Shown piece after piece: positions 28,685 through 38,370 of a stretch of DNA of 47,581 nucleotides; positions within the stretch are counted from its first letter, which is position 1, and the number at the start of each line of letters is the position of its first letter. The notes below the pieces were generated by a model. The model saw only the letters and a program-made list of their open reading frames with translations, was not told the origin of the DNA and searched no databases. The DNA is from Candidatus Methylomirabilis oxygeniifera (GTDB lineage Bacteria > Methylomirabilota > Methylomirabilia > Methylomirabilales > Methylomirabilaceae): the NCBI GenBank assembly GCA_016190285.1, contig JACPQW010000118.1, positions 1 through 47,581 of the forward strand, in the 5' to 3' direction. The position numbers and the translations under genes were made by a program.

Positions 28685-28905
28685 ACGCGCCTCCTCACTT
28701 CCGCCTCGTCACGCCGACGCTCAAAGAACAATATGAAGTATAACGAGTAATCACCTGGCGCGTCAAGTGTTCTAGCGGCCATCGGCGGACCGGCCGGGAG
28801 CGCCTCATCCGAGTTCCGGGTTGACACGGGACACTGACCCGCTATACTCACGCGGAGCGTGAGACCACAACGACCGTTCACCACACACACACGAAAGGAG
28901 CATAC

Positions 28906-29487
28906 ATGACACGGCGTATCTGGAGTGCCATTGGGATGACCATCTTACTGTCGGCCTGCGCGACGATACCGGAGACCGGCCGGCCGGGTCCGGATCCGGA
29001 TCTGCCGGCCATGCTGACGCGGCTCCAGGCCCACCGCGAGCAGGGCCGGACCGGATCAGTCTCGGGCTTCCTGTACCTGCGCGAACCCGCCATACCAATC
29101 CCGTTGAAGGACTGGCTTGTCACCCTGCTGCCTATGACGCCCAGACTCGAGAGGGCAGTCCAACGCACGAGAGAGGCCTACCGAGACGGCGGCTATGCTC
29201 CCCTACCGTTTCAGACCCTGGACCAACTCAAACAGGCACTCGCCGGCTACAGCACGCAACTGCAGAACGCCGGACGCGGCGATCTCATCCGGCAGACCCG
29301 CACCGAAACGGGAGACGACCCGAAGTTCGAATTCCGCGAGGTCCCGGAAGGGCGGTGGCTGCTGGTGGCCGAGCTGCCCTCCCCACCGTCGCTGGCGGTC
29401 TGGGTCGTGCCGGTCACCGTCACCGCCGGAACCGCCGCCAAGCAGTCGCTCAACGACCAGACCGTCATCGAAGGCTTGACTCAATAG
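28906..29487 (+). CDS. Hypothetical lipoprotein
   Basis: 193-aa ORF with lipobox-like LLSACATIPETGRPG; RBS-like GAAAGGAG upstream. Confidence 0.7.
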   Translation: MTRRIWSAIGMTILLSACATIPETGRPGPDPDLPAMLTRLQAHREQGRTGSVSGFLYLREPAIPIPLKDWLVTLLPMTPRLERAVQRTREAYRDGGYAPLPFQTLDQLKQALAGYSTQLQNAGRGDLIRQTRTETGDDPKFEFREVPEGRWLLVAELPSPPSLAVWVVPVTVTAGTAAKQSLNDQTVIEGLTQ

Positions 29488-29717
29488 AACGTCACGACTC
29501 CGGTGTTGAGGCTGAAGGCTGTTCGTCGTTGCGCATGGACCGAATCAAGGCGCCCGGAACCTTTTCGGTCTCCATTATTTTCGCGTCGCATTCGAAAACG
29601 CCTGGCTCATCCGCATAACCCAAGCGCATGGCCAAGCCGAACTGGTATGGTCTCGCATGCGCGTTCCTAACAGCCTAACAGCCTATCGTCTAACTCCCTG
29701 AATAGAACTGAAAATAC

Positions 29718-29749
29718 AACGGGCCAGGGGGGACACCCCCTGGCCCGTT
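29718..29749 (-). terminator. Strong hairpin downstream of the 29780-31108 gene
   Basis: AACGGGCCAGGGGG-GACA-CCCCCTGGCCCGTT, 14-nt perfect arms; weak T-rich stretch follows on the minus strand. Confidence 0.7.
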
Positions 29750-29779
29750 GGCGAACGCCACAGCCGCTAACAGGTGTGA

Positions 29780-31087
29780 CTATTGTGATAGTGGAGCAGG
29801 ATTCTGCTGGATGTCTCTGTGTGACGCGAAGTCCACCAAGGTGAAGGGGAAGCGGCACCCGACATCGGCGCTCAACTCCAAGCCCAAGCCGACGAGGCCG
29901 AAGGAGCAGTCGCCCCATAGCCGCGTCGCATCACCCCGGCTCGGCGTGTTTTGCACCAGGACGCCCACGAGCCCGCGCTCAAGACCGAGGGGCCCAATGG
30001 CGGGGTCCTGGATAATGAGGCCGGCCGTGGTCAGATTGGCACGCGCGTGGTTGGTAATGTCGAGGAAGCCGCCGGCAAAGGCATTCGCGGGCGTCGCTCC
30101 GGTACGATCGACATCGGCGGCCGGGTAGGTGCAGGTGGTGTTGTACGGCGTAGTCACCTGGGCGGTGAGAAGCTCGTCCAACGTCCCGATCAGGTAGTGG
30201 GCATCGAAGTCGTCAGACTGCACGTTTTCGCAGGCATCAACAACGTCGACGGTGGCCTCAACAAGAATGCCCTCGTTCAGGACCGTGCTCGGAATGTCCT
30301 CGAGAGTTTGTCCGGGGGCCTCCTCGCCATTGTTTCCCGAAGCGGGACCGGCAATCGCCAAGGTGCTGGAGAAGGCGACGCCGTGATTGCTACCCTCGGC
30401 GAAGAACATCGGCACGAAGACGCGGGCCGGAAACACCTCAAAGGAGCCGAACCACACATTCGCATTACCGTTCGGCGTGCGACTGACAATGTCCCCACCG
30501 ATCCCGTTAGGGGCGCTGCCGATGCTGGAGGCCATGGGGTAGGCGATGGCAAAATCTGACCCTGAGTCGCTGATGAGCACCGTCCCCAGCAGGACGTTCG
30601 CCTGTACGCTGGTGTTGCCGTGACCGGATCCGGTGATGGCCCTGCGCACATCGACATCCAACCACCCTTGTTTGGAGACCAGGCCCCTGACGCCTCCCAG
30701 ATCGGTATCAGTCAAGAGATCCAACTGATCGATGTCCTGTCTGCTCAGATCGATCGTGAGGTCAACGGAATCGCACGTCTTGTCGTAAAACTCCAGATGG
30801 ACGGCACAGTTACTGCCAGGTTGAGCGAAACCGCCCGCGACGCCTCCCAATCCGCCCAAATTGCATATCCCATTCAGGTCGGCCGCGGATGTGCCCTTCA
30901 CAAGATTGGCCCTCGGCGACACATTCGCGATAAACATCAACGTGCTGCGGTCGCCGGAGATGTCCCAGTACGGAGCGACCAGGCGGGCGGCCGGGACCAG
31001 CTCGGTGTTCGCCGACGCCATGCCTGCCGCCAACGCCGGGGCGACCGCCACCATCGCCGCAATTACTTTCCCTCGAAAGGACTTCAT
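29780..31087 (-). CDS. Predicted secreted protein of unknown function
   Basis: MKSFRGKVIAAMVAVAPALAAGMASANTELVPAARLVAPYWDISGDRSTLMFIANVS: signal peptide; AGGAGGCAGA RBS before ATG at 31087 (ORF track start 31108). Confidence 0.75.
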   Translation of the reverse strand: MKSFRGKVIAAMVAVAPALAAGMASANTELVPAARLVAPYWDISGDRSTLMFIANVSPRANLVKGTSAADLNGICNLGGLGGVAGGFAQPGSNCAVHLEFYDKTCDSVDLTIDLSRQDIDQLDLLTDTDLGGVRGLVSKQGWLDVDVRRAITGSGHGNTSVQANVLLGTVLISDSGSDFAIAYPMASSIGSAPNGIGGDIVSRTPNGNANVWFGSFEVFPARVFVPMFFAEGSNHGVAFSSTLAIAGPASGNNGEEAPGQTLEDIPSTVLNEGILVEATVDVVDACENVQSDDFDAHYLIGTLDELLTAQVTTPYNTTCTYPAADVDRTGATPANAFAGGFLDITNHARANLTTAGLIIQDPAIGPLGLERGLVGVLVQNTPSRGDATRLWGDCSFGLVGLGLELSADVGCRFPFTLVDFASHRDIQQNPAPLSQ

Positions 31088-31321
31088 GCTGTTCTGCCTC
31101 CTGTTCATGGTTGATCGTGAGATGTGAGTGATCTACTGCAGATTCAGAACACTCATCACTTCCGGAGTAAAGTCTGCCTCGCCGCTCACCTCCTTATCGT
31201 TCTCCCCCAGGTTATCGCCAATCTTTCGCGTCCTCATCATCCATTTCTCGGTCGTCAGGCGAAAAACGTTGATCGTGTATACCCTGCCTCTGTCGTCGTG
31301 TCAAGCAGAAAATGCAGTCCC

Positions 31322-31825
31322 CTATGGACGGCCCCCGCTGTCGATGGCGCGTTGGCGCTCGGCCGCAACGGCCTCCCAGTCGACCGTCGGATACGGATCG
31401 CCCATCGGGAAGCGGAACCTCCGATACCAGGTCCCCGCAACCCGGATCCATTGCTCCTCCGCCTCGGTCCAGCGAGGCGGCACGGGCTTGATCAGCCGTG
31501 GATGCGTGATGGTGCTCTGCTTCTTCACGTTTACGAACGCCGTGTCGCCTTCGACCCGCTCATTCAGAATCTCGTAGGCCAGGACCGGCGCCGCCCCGCG
31601 CCCCTGACTGAAGGCGGCGAACGTCACAGCCCGCCGGAAGGCCGGCTCGTGCAACTGATAGGTGGCCAGGAGGTCGCCCCGCATCCTCGCCTCCCAGTAC
31701 TGGGCCACCCGCCCTCGCAACGACTCATCGGGCGCGGCGTCGGCCGGCTGCAGGCCGGCCCACCCGACCAGGAGCAGCGTCAGGACCAGGCCGGGCAGCC
31801 CAACGGTCATCATTCGTCGTCTCAT
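31322..31825 (-). CDS. Predicted secreted protein of unknown function (small alpha+beta, NTF2-like layout possible)
   Basis: 167-aa ORF; hydrophobic signal MTVGLPGLVLTLLLVGWAGLQPADAAP; LRGRVAQYWEARMRGDLLATYQLHEPAFR. Confidence 0.65.
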   Translation of the reverse strand: MRRRMMTVGLPGLVLTLLLVGWAGLQPADAAPDESLRGRVAQYWEARMRGDLLATYQLHEPAFRRAVTFAAFSQGRGAAPVLAYEILNERVEGDTAFVNVKKQSTITHPRLIKPVPPRWTEAEEQWIRVAGTWYRRFRFPMGDPYPTVDWEAVAAERQRAIDSGGRP

Positions 31826-31838
31826 TGGTATCCTTGCA

Positions 31839-31889
31839 CCCCCCTTACCCTCTCCCCGGGTACCCTTTAGTTAGGGTAGGGAGAGGGGA
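31839..31889. repeat. CT/GA-rich imperfect palindrome
   Basis: CCCCCTTACCCTCTCCCCGGGTACCCTTTAGTTAGGGTAGGGAGAGGGG. Confidence 0.7.
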
Positions 31890-31912
31890 CATGAATGGCC
31901 CCCGCACCCACG

Positions 31913-33082
31913 CTAGATCTGATGCACTCCCGGCGTCATGCGAATGCCATGATAGGCATGGCATGAGTCGCCGACCAGATGATGGAACAGCCGCAGGTTG
32001 GTCTGTCTGAACTCGAAGAAATCGATCCCTTCCATCGCCTTGGCCGCCTCGTGCAGCGTCGTCGCCCCCTGTTCGATGGCGCGCGTGTGCGCCGGGGTCG
32101 GGGCGAGGAGGCGATGGCGCTTGGCAAAACCGATGATCTCAAAGCTGTGGCCGTAGAACTTGAGTGTGGCGTCGTGATAGTAGAGCGCGGCGAGCCTCTG
32201 CAAGGCCGGCGGGGCGCTCTGGGAGGGCGCCGCCTGGCGATAAAACCGGTCCATCAGGTATCCATCGGCCTGCAGCCGCCAGATGTGCAGGTCCAGGTAG
32301 CCCTGCAGGCGCGCCCGCGCCTCCTCACCGCCATGTCCGTTCGCCACGCACGACGCCAGGCTATAGGCCAGATGCGTGCCGCCGCAGGTCAACCCCATAA
32401 TGGCGTCTTTCTCGGTCGGCATGACCCCTCGCGCCTTCGCCTGCCGGAACTGTCGCGTCGTCTCATCCAGCGTGTCCAGGCCGAACCGAACCACATCGGC
32501 AAACCGGATCTGCTGCCCATACGCGTTGGTCCAGGTGTCTCCAGAGGGCTGGAGCTGCAACGAGAAGGCGATCAGCGTCCAGGCCAGCTCGTCGCGGTCT
32601 ATCGTCTTGGGATCAAACACGAACAGCGCCTTGGCGCTGTTCACCAGATCGCCGACCGTATAGCGGCGACCGTCCAATGTGAACGAATGACTCGGCTGGA
32701 CGCCGACCTCCAGGAGCGTCTTGAGGCAGGCATTGGCATGCCCCTCATGCTCCACCGGCATGTACAGATACGCCTTGCCGGCTACCTGCTTGTGTTTCAG
32801 GAAGCGCGAGCAGAGCAGATCGACGGCGCGCTCGCTGCCCACGGTAAAGCCCGGCCCCATGGCCCGGACCCCATGCATCATCACCCAGGGATCATCCTGA
32901 AGCGGCGCGTACCGGGTGATCAGGGGGGCGAGGATCGCCTGCGTCCCATCCAGGAGTGTGGGGACAGGCGCCGACGATTGCGCACCGGCGACCGCGTTCG
33001 GCAAGGCCCCGGACAGCGCGAGTCCTCCGGCCACGATCGAGGCGGCCTGCAGGAACTCACGCCTCGTCATACAGATGCACAT
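31913..33082 (-). CDS. Tat-signal protein of unknown function
   Basis: 389-aa ORF beginning MTRREFLQAASIVAGGLALSGALPNAVAGA (twin-arginine signal). Confidence 0.75.
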   Translation of the reverse strand: MCICMTRREFLQAASIVAGGLALSGALPNAVAGAQSSAPVPTLLDGTQAILAPLITRYAPLQDDPWVMMHGVRAMGPGFTVGSERAVDLLCSRFLKHKQVAGKAYLYMPVEHEGHANACLKTLLEVGVQPSHSFTLDGRRYTVGDLVNSAKALFVFDPKTIDRDELAWTLIAFSLQLQPSGDTWTNAYGQQIRFADVVRFGLDTLDETTRQFRQAKARGVMPTEKDAIMGLTCGGTHLAYSLASCVANGHGGEEARARLQGYLDLHIWRLQADGYLMDRFYRQAAPSQSAPPALQRLAALYYHDATLKFYGHSFEIIGFAKRHRLLAPTPAHTRAIEQGATTLHEAAKAMEGIDFFEFRQTNLRLFHHLVGDSCHAYHGIRMTPGVHQI

Positions 33083-33154
33083 CGGTATCGTCTCCTCTCT
33101 CCAGCCTCGCGCATGGCAGCGCTCGGCCCTTTGTACCGGATCATGCGCAGCTTG

Positions 33155-34993
33155 TCAAGGATTTCTCGCGGAGCGCTCCCGGCGGTCCGACAGGCGGCGG
33201 AGGTTGTCTTTCGCCTCCCGAAGGTCCGGCATGAGGCGTAACGCTTCTCGAAACGCCGCCTCGGCCTCGGCCGGTCGGTCGCGTGTGGCCAACAGGATAC
33301 CGAGATTGTTGTGGGCGTAGGCGGCCGATCGCGGATGGGTCAGCGCCTGCCGAAACTGCGCCTCGGCCTCGGTCGCCTTGCCCTGCTTGAGGTAGACCGC
33401 TCCCAGCCACAGACGCGGGATCGCATCCCGCGATGGCGCCGCGAGCGCTCTCTCCAGCTCCTCCTGGGCTCGGACCAGATCGCCCCGATCCAGAAAGAGT
33501 TTGCCCAGGTTGCTGTGGGCCACCGCGAGGTCCGGCTGGATCGTCACGGCCGCAGCGAGCGGCTCCTCCGCCTGACTGAGCTGACCTCGGCGGAGGTAGG
33601 CCGCCCCCAGGTTGTTCCGGGCCCTGGCGGACTCGGGGGCCGTCTGTACCGTCTTGCGCCACAGGGTCAGCTCGTCGTGCCAGTCGGCGTTGCGAACCAC
33701 GGTGCGGACGGCGAGAACGCTGAGCGCCAGGATGCAGGCGGCCGCGACCGCCGCCGGTGGCCGGTGCCGGTTCAGCACCGGCTCGAGCAGCCCCGCGACC
33801 AGCAACGCAAAGCCCACGGACGGGACATACAGGAAGTGCTCGGCCATCAGGTCATGGTGGGGGACGATCTGGGAAACGGGCAACAGGGCAATCAGGAACC
33901 AGAGGCCGCCGAATGCCGCCGGCGGCCGTCGGAGCAGCAGGCGATACCAGGCCGTTCCCAGCCCCCCCCAGATCGCCACCGCCAACCAGGCCTCCGGATC
34001 GATCCAGGAGGTGGTCACCGGAAAGGCGTTATAGGAGTAGTCGGCATTCAGCGTCATGGGGAACAGCAGAAGGGCGAGGTAGCGCAGGAAGATACGCGCC
34101 ATCGTCAACAGCGTCATCTCGAGGCTGCCGCCATGCCAGGCCTGCTGCGAGGTTCCCCGCACAAAGAACAGCACGTAGAAGGCCAGGGCACCCGCCATGG
34201 CGCCGGCCGGCAGGTAAAACCATCGTCCCTCCCGGACCGCGGCAGACGCCGCCGCCCGGATGGCCCGAACCCCGGAGACCTCTTCATCCGGCTCCGACCT
34301 CGTGATGCGGCTGACGACATCGTAGCCGAAGCACAGCAACGGCAGGATGATCCCGCTCTCTTTGGTGAAGAAGGCCAGCGGGCAGAGCAGGATCGTCAGA
34401 ACAAGATGCGGCAGCCGACCCGACTGCCGGTATCGCAGAAACCAGTAAAATCCGGCCAGGACGAACAGGCCGGACAGGACATCCCGGCGTCCGGACAGAT
34501 AGGTGACCGACTCGGTCTGAATCGGGTGGACCGCGAACAGCAGCGCGGCAAGAAGGGCCGAAAGCGGCGAGGCGAACAGGGTCGTGGCGATCACGTAGAC
34601 GCAGATCGCCGACAGGCCGTGTAGGACCATGTTGGTGAGGTGGTACCCCCACGGATCGAGGCCGGAGATGGCGTAATCCAAGGCGTAGGAGGCCGTTCTC
34701 ACGGGACGATAGGCCGCCCGACCGCCCAGCAGCGCCTCGATCTGCTGAAACGGTCCAGCTCCGGGGCGGTGCAGTTCGACAATCGTTTCGATGTCATCGA
34801 ACAGGAATGCGTTGTCGAGGCTGTTGGCGTAGACTACGCCGACTGCCACGAGCAGGATAAGCATGGCGATCGACTGACGGCCAAGCCAGCCTCCTGCCGG
34901 CGGCGGCTTCAGCCCGGTCCGCTTGCCCACTACCCCTCCCCGACGGCGGTCAGTCGAGCGGAAGGCGACTCGGTGACCAGCTCTTTCCACCAT
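33155..34993 (-). CDS. TPR-repeat polytopic membrane protein, PMT/TMTC-like
   Basis: 612-aa ORF; ANSLDNAFLFDDIETI, VHPIQTESVTYLSGRRDVLSGLFVLAGFYWFLRYR, then TPRs (ARARNNLGAAYLRRGQLSQAEEPLAAAVTIQPDLAVAHSNLGKLFLDRGDL...). Confidence 0.88.
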   Translation of the reverse strand: MVERAGHRVAFRSTDRRRGGVVGKRTGLKPPPAGGWLGRQSIAMLILLVAVGVVYANSLDNAFLFDDIETIVELHRPGAGPFQQIEALLGGRAAYRPVRTASYALDYAISGLDPWGYHLTNMVLHGLSAICVYVIATTLFASPLSALLAALLFAVHPIQTESVTYLSGRRDVLSGLFVLAGFYWFLRYRQSGRLPHLVLTILLCPLAFFTKESGIILPLLCFGYDVVSRITRSEPDEEVSGVRAIRAAASAAVREGRWFYLPAGAMAGALAFYVLFFVRGTSQQAWHGGSLEMTLLTMARIFLRYLALLLFPMTLNADYSYNAFPVTTSWIDPEAWLAVAIWGGLGTAWYRLLLRRPPAAFGGLWFLIALLPVSQIVPHHDLMAEHFLYVPSVGFALLVAGLLEPVLNRHRPPAAVAAACILALSVLAVRTVVRNADWHDELTLWRKTVQTAPESARARNNLGAAYLRRGQLSQAEEPLAAAVTIQPDLAVAHSNLGKLFLDRGDLVRAQEELERALAAPSRDAIPRLWLGAVYLKQGKATEAEAQFRQALTHPRSAAYAHNNLGILLATRDRPAEAEAAFREALRLMPDLREAKDNLRRLSDRRERSARNP

Positions 34994-36560
34994 CAGTGGA
35001 TCGGTTCAGCGCGATGGGCTGGTACACCCGCGCGCCATGATCCCAGGCCGCAAGGACCAGGCCGTTCTCGCCCACGCTCACCAACAGGTCTCGATCTGTC
35101 GTCTGCCCGGCCGTCGGCCCGCCCATGATGACGGCCTGGTCGGCCCACTGCTGCCCATGATCCTCGGATCGATTCATCAGGACGAACCAGCCGTACCTGG
35201 GACCAAAGGCGTGCTCCTGCCAGATCAGCCAGAGGCGGCCGTCACCGTCATGCGCCAGCACGGCATCTACAGGTTGGCCCTTCACCGGGCTCGTCCGTCC
35301 AAGCTCAGTGGGTCCTGCCCATGTGGCCCCGGAATCGGCGGAATGGAACACGACCAGACGCCGAGAGTGGGTCCCCTCTCCCTCAATGAGGGCGACATAC
35401 ACGTGCCCGCGTCCGTCGGAGACAATCTGGGCGCCAAGACTCTTACGCCGTTGCAACACTGTGGGGTTGGACTGACTCAGACGGACCGGCCGGCTCAACC
35501 AGGTTCGACCGCCATCGAGGGAGCGGTTGAAGTAGATCAGCCGGTCTATCGGATGTTCAGGTCGGCGTCGCCCCTCCACATTGACGGTTCGTCGCTCCGC
35601 CTGCTCCCAGATCAGATAGACCTGGCCGTCGGACGCCGCGGCGATTCGCGGCGCATGGGAACCCAGAGCATCCTCGCCAGTCGGGCTGACGGCGATTCGC
35701 GGCGCATGGAGACCCAGAGCATCCTCGCCAGTCGGGCTGACGAGGATCGGCTCAGACCACGTCCGGCCATGGTCCTCCGACCGGCTCAGATAGATTCCGG
35801 CATCTCGCTTCCGCTTGGTGGCCTCTTCCCAGACCGCATACAGGCGGCCTTTGTCATCGGCGGCCAGGCGTGGATTGGTGATGCCTCTGTTTGACATCGA
35901 TAAGGCCGGCTGGATCCGCGCCGGCTTCGGCGCGAAGGTCCCGCCGGAATCCTGTGAGGCGGCCACCTCCAGAACCCGGAGGGACTCGTCCCCACCCAGC
36001 CAGGCCACGCACAGGGCGCCGCCCGGACCAGCCTGCAGGTGAGGAAGGCCAAGATGGTCCCCAGCGGCCAGTTCACGAGGCACCTCTTCCCAGTGCCTCC
36101 CTCCATCCAGAGACCTGGTCATCAGGATACGCGTGTCGGTCTTGTTGGCGTTCCGTTCCCGCCAGGCCAGATACACCTGTTCCGTGGGCCCGGCAGCCAG
36201 CTTGATCCCCTCGGCGAACATGCCTTGGGCCGGTTTCCGGAACCACAGCGGACCCGACCAGGTAGCGCCGCCGTCCTCGGAACGCGAGAATCGAAACTCC
36301 CAGTCCTCGCCTTGGGCCCGGGTCGTCATCCAGGCCAGGTATGCCTCGCCGTGCGCCCCCATGGTCATCTGGGCCGCCAATTGTTGACGCCCTGCAGGCA
36401 GCGCCTCCGGCGCCGTGAGTTGCGTGCCGTCGAGCGCCGCTTTCTCAGGGCTCGGCCGCTGCGTGGCACATCCTGCTGCAGCCAGCATGAGCAGGAGCGC
36501 CGGCAGGCACAATCGGGTTCGTAGAGCTACAGTCATTGAGCGTCCCTCCATTGGTCTCAC
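34950..36560 (-). CDS. BNR/Asp-box (sialidase-like fold) lipoprotein
   Basis: 536-aa ORF; lipobox MLAAAGCATQRPSP; repeated Asp-box motifs SEDGGATWSGP, SLDGGRHWEEV, SEDHGRTWSEP, SLDGGRTWLSR, SADSGATWAGP, STDGGKSWSPS. Confidence 0.92.
   Translation of the reverse strand: MRPMEGRSMTVALRTRLCLPALLLMLAAAGCATQRPSPEKAALDGTQLTAPEALPAGRQQLAAQMTMGAHGEAYLAWMTTRAQGEDWEFRFSRSEDGGATWSGPLWFRKPAQGMFAEGIKLAAGPTEQVYLAWRERNANKTDTRILMTRSLDGGRHWEEVPRELAAGDHLGLPHLQAGPGGALCVAWLGGDESLRVLEVAASQDSGGTFAPKPARIQPALSMSNRGITNPRLAADDKGRLYAVWEEATKRKRDAGIYLSRSEDHGRTWSEPILVSPTGEDALGLHAPRIAVSPTGEDALGSHAPRIAAASDGQVYLIWEQAERRTVNVEGRRRPEHPIDRLIYFNRSLDGGRTWLSRPVRLSQSNPTVLQRRKSLGAQIVSDGRGHVYVALIEGEGTHSRRLVVFHSADSGATWAGPTELGRTSPVKGQPVDAVLAHDGDGRLWLIWQEHAFGPRYGWFVLMNRSEDHGQQWADQAVIMGGPTAGQTTDRDLLVSVGENGLVLAAWDHGARVYQPIALNRSTDGGKSWSPSRLPLD
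35640..35741. repeat. 51-bp tandem in-frame duplication within the BNR CDS
   Basis: GGCGATTCGCGGCGCATGGRRACCCAGAGCATCCTCGCCAGTCGGGCTGAC twice, differing at two adjacent positions; encodes the duplicated (V/I)SPTGEDALG(L/S)HAPRIA. Confidence 0.95.
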
Positions 36561-36700
36561 AGGCCGCCGCCGCCTGATTATTGGTCGAGTGCGTGAAAGT
36601 GGTCTACGTTCTCACGAAATGACGCCTGCTGTCAAGACCAATGGTCGGCCCGGAAACGGCGCTTGAGGGGCGAGCAGCGACCTGCTATACTGCGACCGCC

Positions 36701-37669
36701 ATGGGCCGACCGCCGCATCTGTCCGTCATCATCCCCCTCTTGAACGAGGCCGAAAGCCTATCGGAGCTCTACCGGGAGCTTCAGGAGGCTCTCCGCCCAT
36801 TGGCCGACGGTTATGAGCTGATTTTCGTAGATGACGGCAGCACCGACGCCTCCTTCGCCGTCCTCGAAAAGCTCCATGCCGAAGACCCACGGGTGATCGT
36901 CCTTCGCTTTCGCGGGAATCAGGGTAAAGCAAGCGCATTGATGACGGGGTTCCGCCAGGCGAGAGGACAGATCCTCATCACGCTCGATGCCGATCTTCAG
37001 GATGATCCACGGGAGATTCCACGATTTCTCGAAAAACTGGAAGAGGGGTTCGATCTCGTATCGGGTTGGAAGGTCGAACGCCAGGACCCCCTCATCAGGC
37101 GGGTGCTCTCGCGGGTCTTTAACCGCGTGACGTCGCGCCTCACAGGGGTCATGCTCCACGATTTTAATTGCGGTTTCAAATGCTACCGGCGGGAGGTCAT
37201 CCAGGAGATCAGGCTCTACGGGGAGCTGCATCGGTTCGTCCCGGCGTTGGCACGCTGCCGAGGCTTCAGGGTTGGGGAGATCGAGGTCGCGCACCGACCG
37301 CGGAAATACGGTCAGTCAAAGTACGGCTCCGAACGGATCCCCCGCGGCTTCTTCGACCTGCTGACCGTCTTGATGTTAACCCGTTACCACCTGAGGCCGC
37401 TCCATCTTTTCGGAGCGTTAGGAGTCCTGCTCAGCCTGGCAGGTTCCATCGTTATGGCGTATCTGGTCATCGGCTGGTTGTTCGGACAATGGATCGGGAA
37501 CCGCCCCCTCCTCAGCCTGAGCATTCTCATGATGATCATCGGCCTGCAGTTCATCTTTTTTGGACTCCTGGCCGAGGTGATCGTCTACTCCAGCAGACAG
37601 ACCGACATCCCCCTGCCCGCCGCGATCCTCGACCGGAACGATTCCCTGCCTCCGACTCCCCCAACCTGA
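36701..37669 (+). CDS. GT2 polyprenyl-phosphate glycosyltransferase (DPM1/GtrB-like)
   Basis: MGRPPHLSVIIPLLNEAESLSELYRELQEALR, LIFVDDGSTDASF, LDADLQDDPREIPRFLEKL, two C-terminal TM segments. ORF track start is 36641. Confidence 0.92.
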   Translation: MGRPPHLSVIIPLLNEAESLSELYRELQEALRPLADGYELIFVDDGSTDASFAVLEKLHAEDPRVIVLRFRGNQGKASALMTGFRQARGQILITLDADLQDDPREIPRFLEKLEEGFDLVSGWKVERQDPLIRRVLSRVFNRVTSRLTGVMLHDFNCGFKCYRREVIQEIRLYGELHRFVPALARCRGFRVGEIEVAHRPRKYGQSKYGSERIPRGFFDLLTVLMLTRYHLRPLHLFGALGVLLSLAGSIVMAYLVIGWLFGQWIGNRPLLSLSILMMIIGLQFIFFGLLAEVIVYSSRQTDIPLPAAILDRNDSLPPTPPT

Positions 37670-37731
37670 CCTCACGCGGCACGTACTCGTTCCGGCACCA
37701 CGCAGTCCGACGCGCGCTGATGGGGACCATG

Positions 37732-38370
37732 TCACGGTGCGTGATTCCCCTTACGCCCGCCCACTCGTTTTTTTCCTTTCCGTTCAGACGCGCTCCCCTC
37801 AGGGACGATGGGCGCGTCGTGTGGAGTTCCGCCGAAGGCCCAATACAGGGCCATCCAGATCACCACAGGCACAAGCTGACCCGCTATCGACAGGTACAGG
37901 TTCGTCCCCCAGACATACAGGCGACCGGCAGCGCTCTGGAAGGCTTCCAATTCGGACTGCTGAAAGAATTTCACGCCGATCACAAGGTATAGGACATGAA
38001 TGAGAAACAGGACAGCTAACGCGATGGCCAGCATCTGACACCGGCGCCGCCACCCGATCCGTTGCGGGGCCAACACAAGCGCCGTCATGAGAATGAGATT
38101 GAAATGGGTCAGATATCCGGTGAATCCCTGGATCTTCATACCCGGCACAAAGGGGGTATCGGAGCGCACGATCAGAATGTCGCGCTGCCATCCCACGAGG
38201 GTGTGAATGTGAGGCTCTTCCGTAAACGGAATCACGATGTTCGTTCCGGCCGCAAGGAGGTGATTATAGGCGGGGGTCAAAACAAACCACAATGGGAGGA
38301 GAAGAAAGAAGATCAGCAGAAATCGGCCCGCGAAGGCGAGAAGGGCTTTAGGGTTGGGGAGCACTGACAA
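37732..38370 (-). CDS. Putative exosortase-H-associated membrane protein
   Basis: 212-aa hydrophobic ORF immediately downstream of and overlapping the exosortase-like gene; layout as in exosortase-adjacent membrane proteins. Confidence 0.6.
   Translation of the reverse strand: MSVLPNPKALLAFAGRFLLIFFLLLPLWFVLTPAYNHLLAAGTNIVIPFTEEPHIHTLVGWQRDILIVRSDTPFVPGMKIQGFTGYLTHFNLILMTALVLAPQRIGWRRRCQMLAIALAVLFLIHVLYLVIGVKFFQQSELEAFQSAAGRLYVWGTNLYLSIAGQLVPVVIWMALYWAFGGTPHDAPIVPEGSASERKGKKRVGGRKGNHAP

Noticed and set aside
31979-33241. 420-aa plus-strand ORF antisense to the Tat-signal protein
   Set aside because: Composition is antisense-like, and the minus-strand ORF has a clear twin-arginine signal.
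33311-34624. 437-aa plus-strand ORF antisense to the TPR membrane protein
   Set aside because: R/Q/G-rich composition typical of a GC-rich antisense frame; the minus strand encodes a clear TPR/PMT-like protein.
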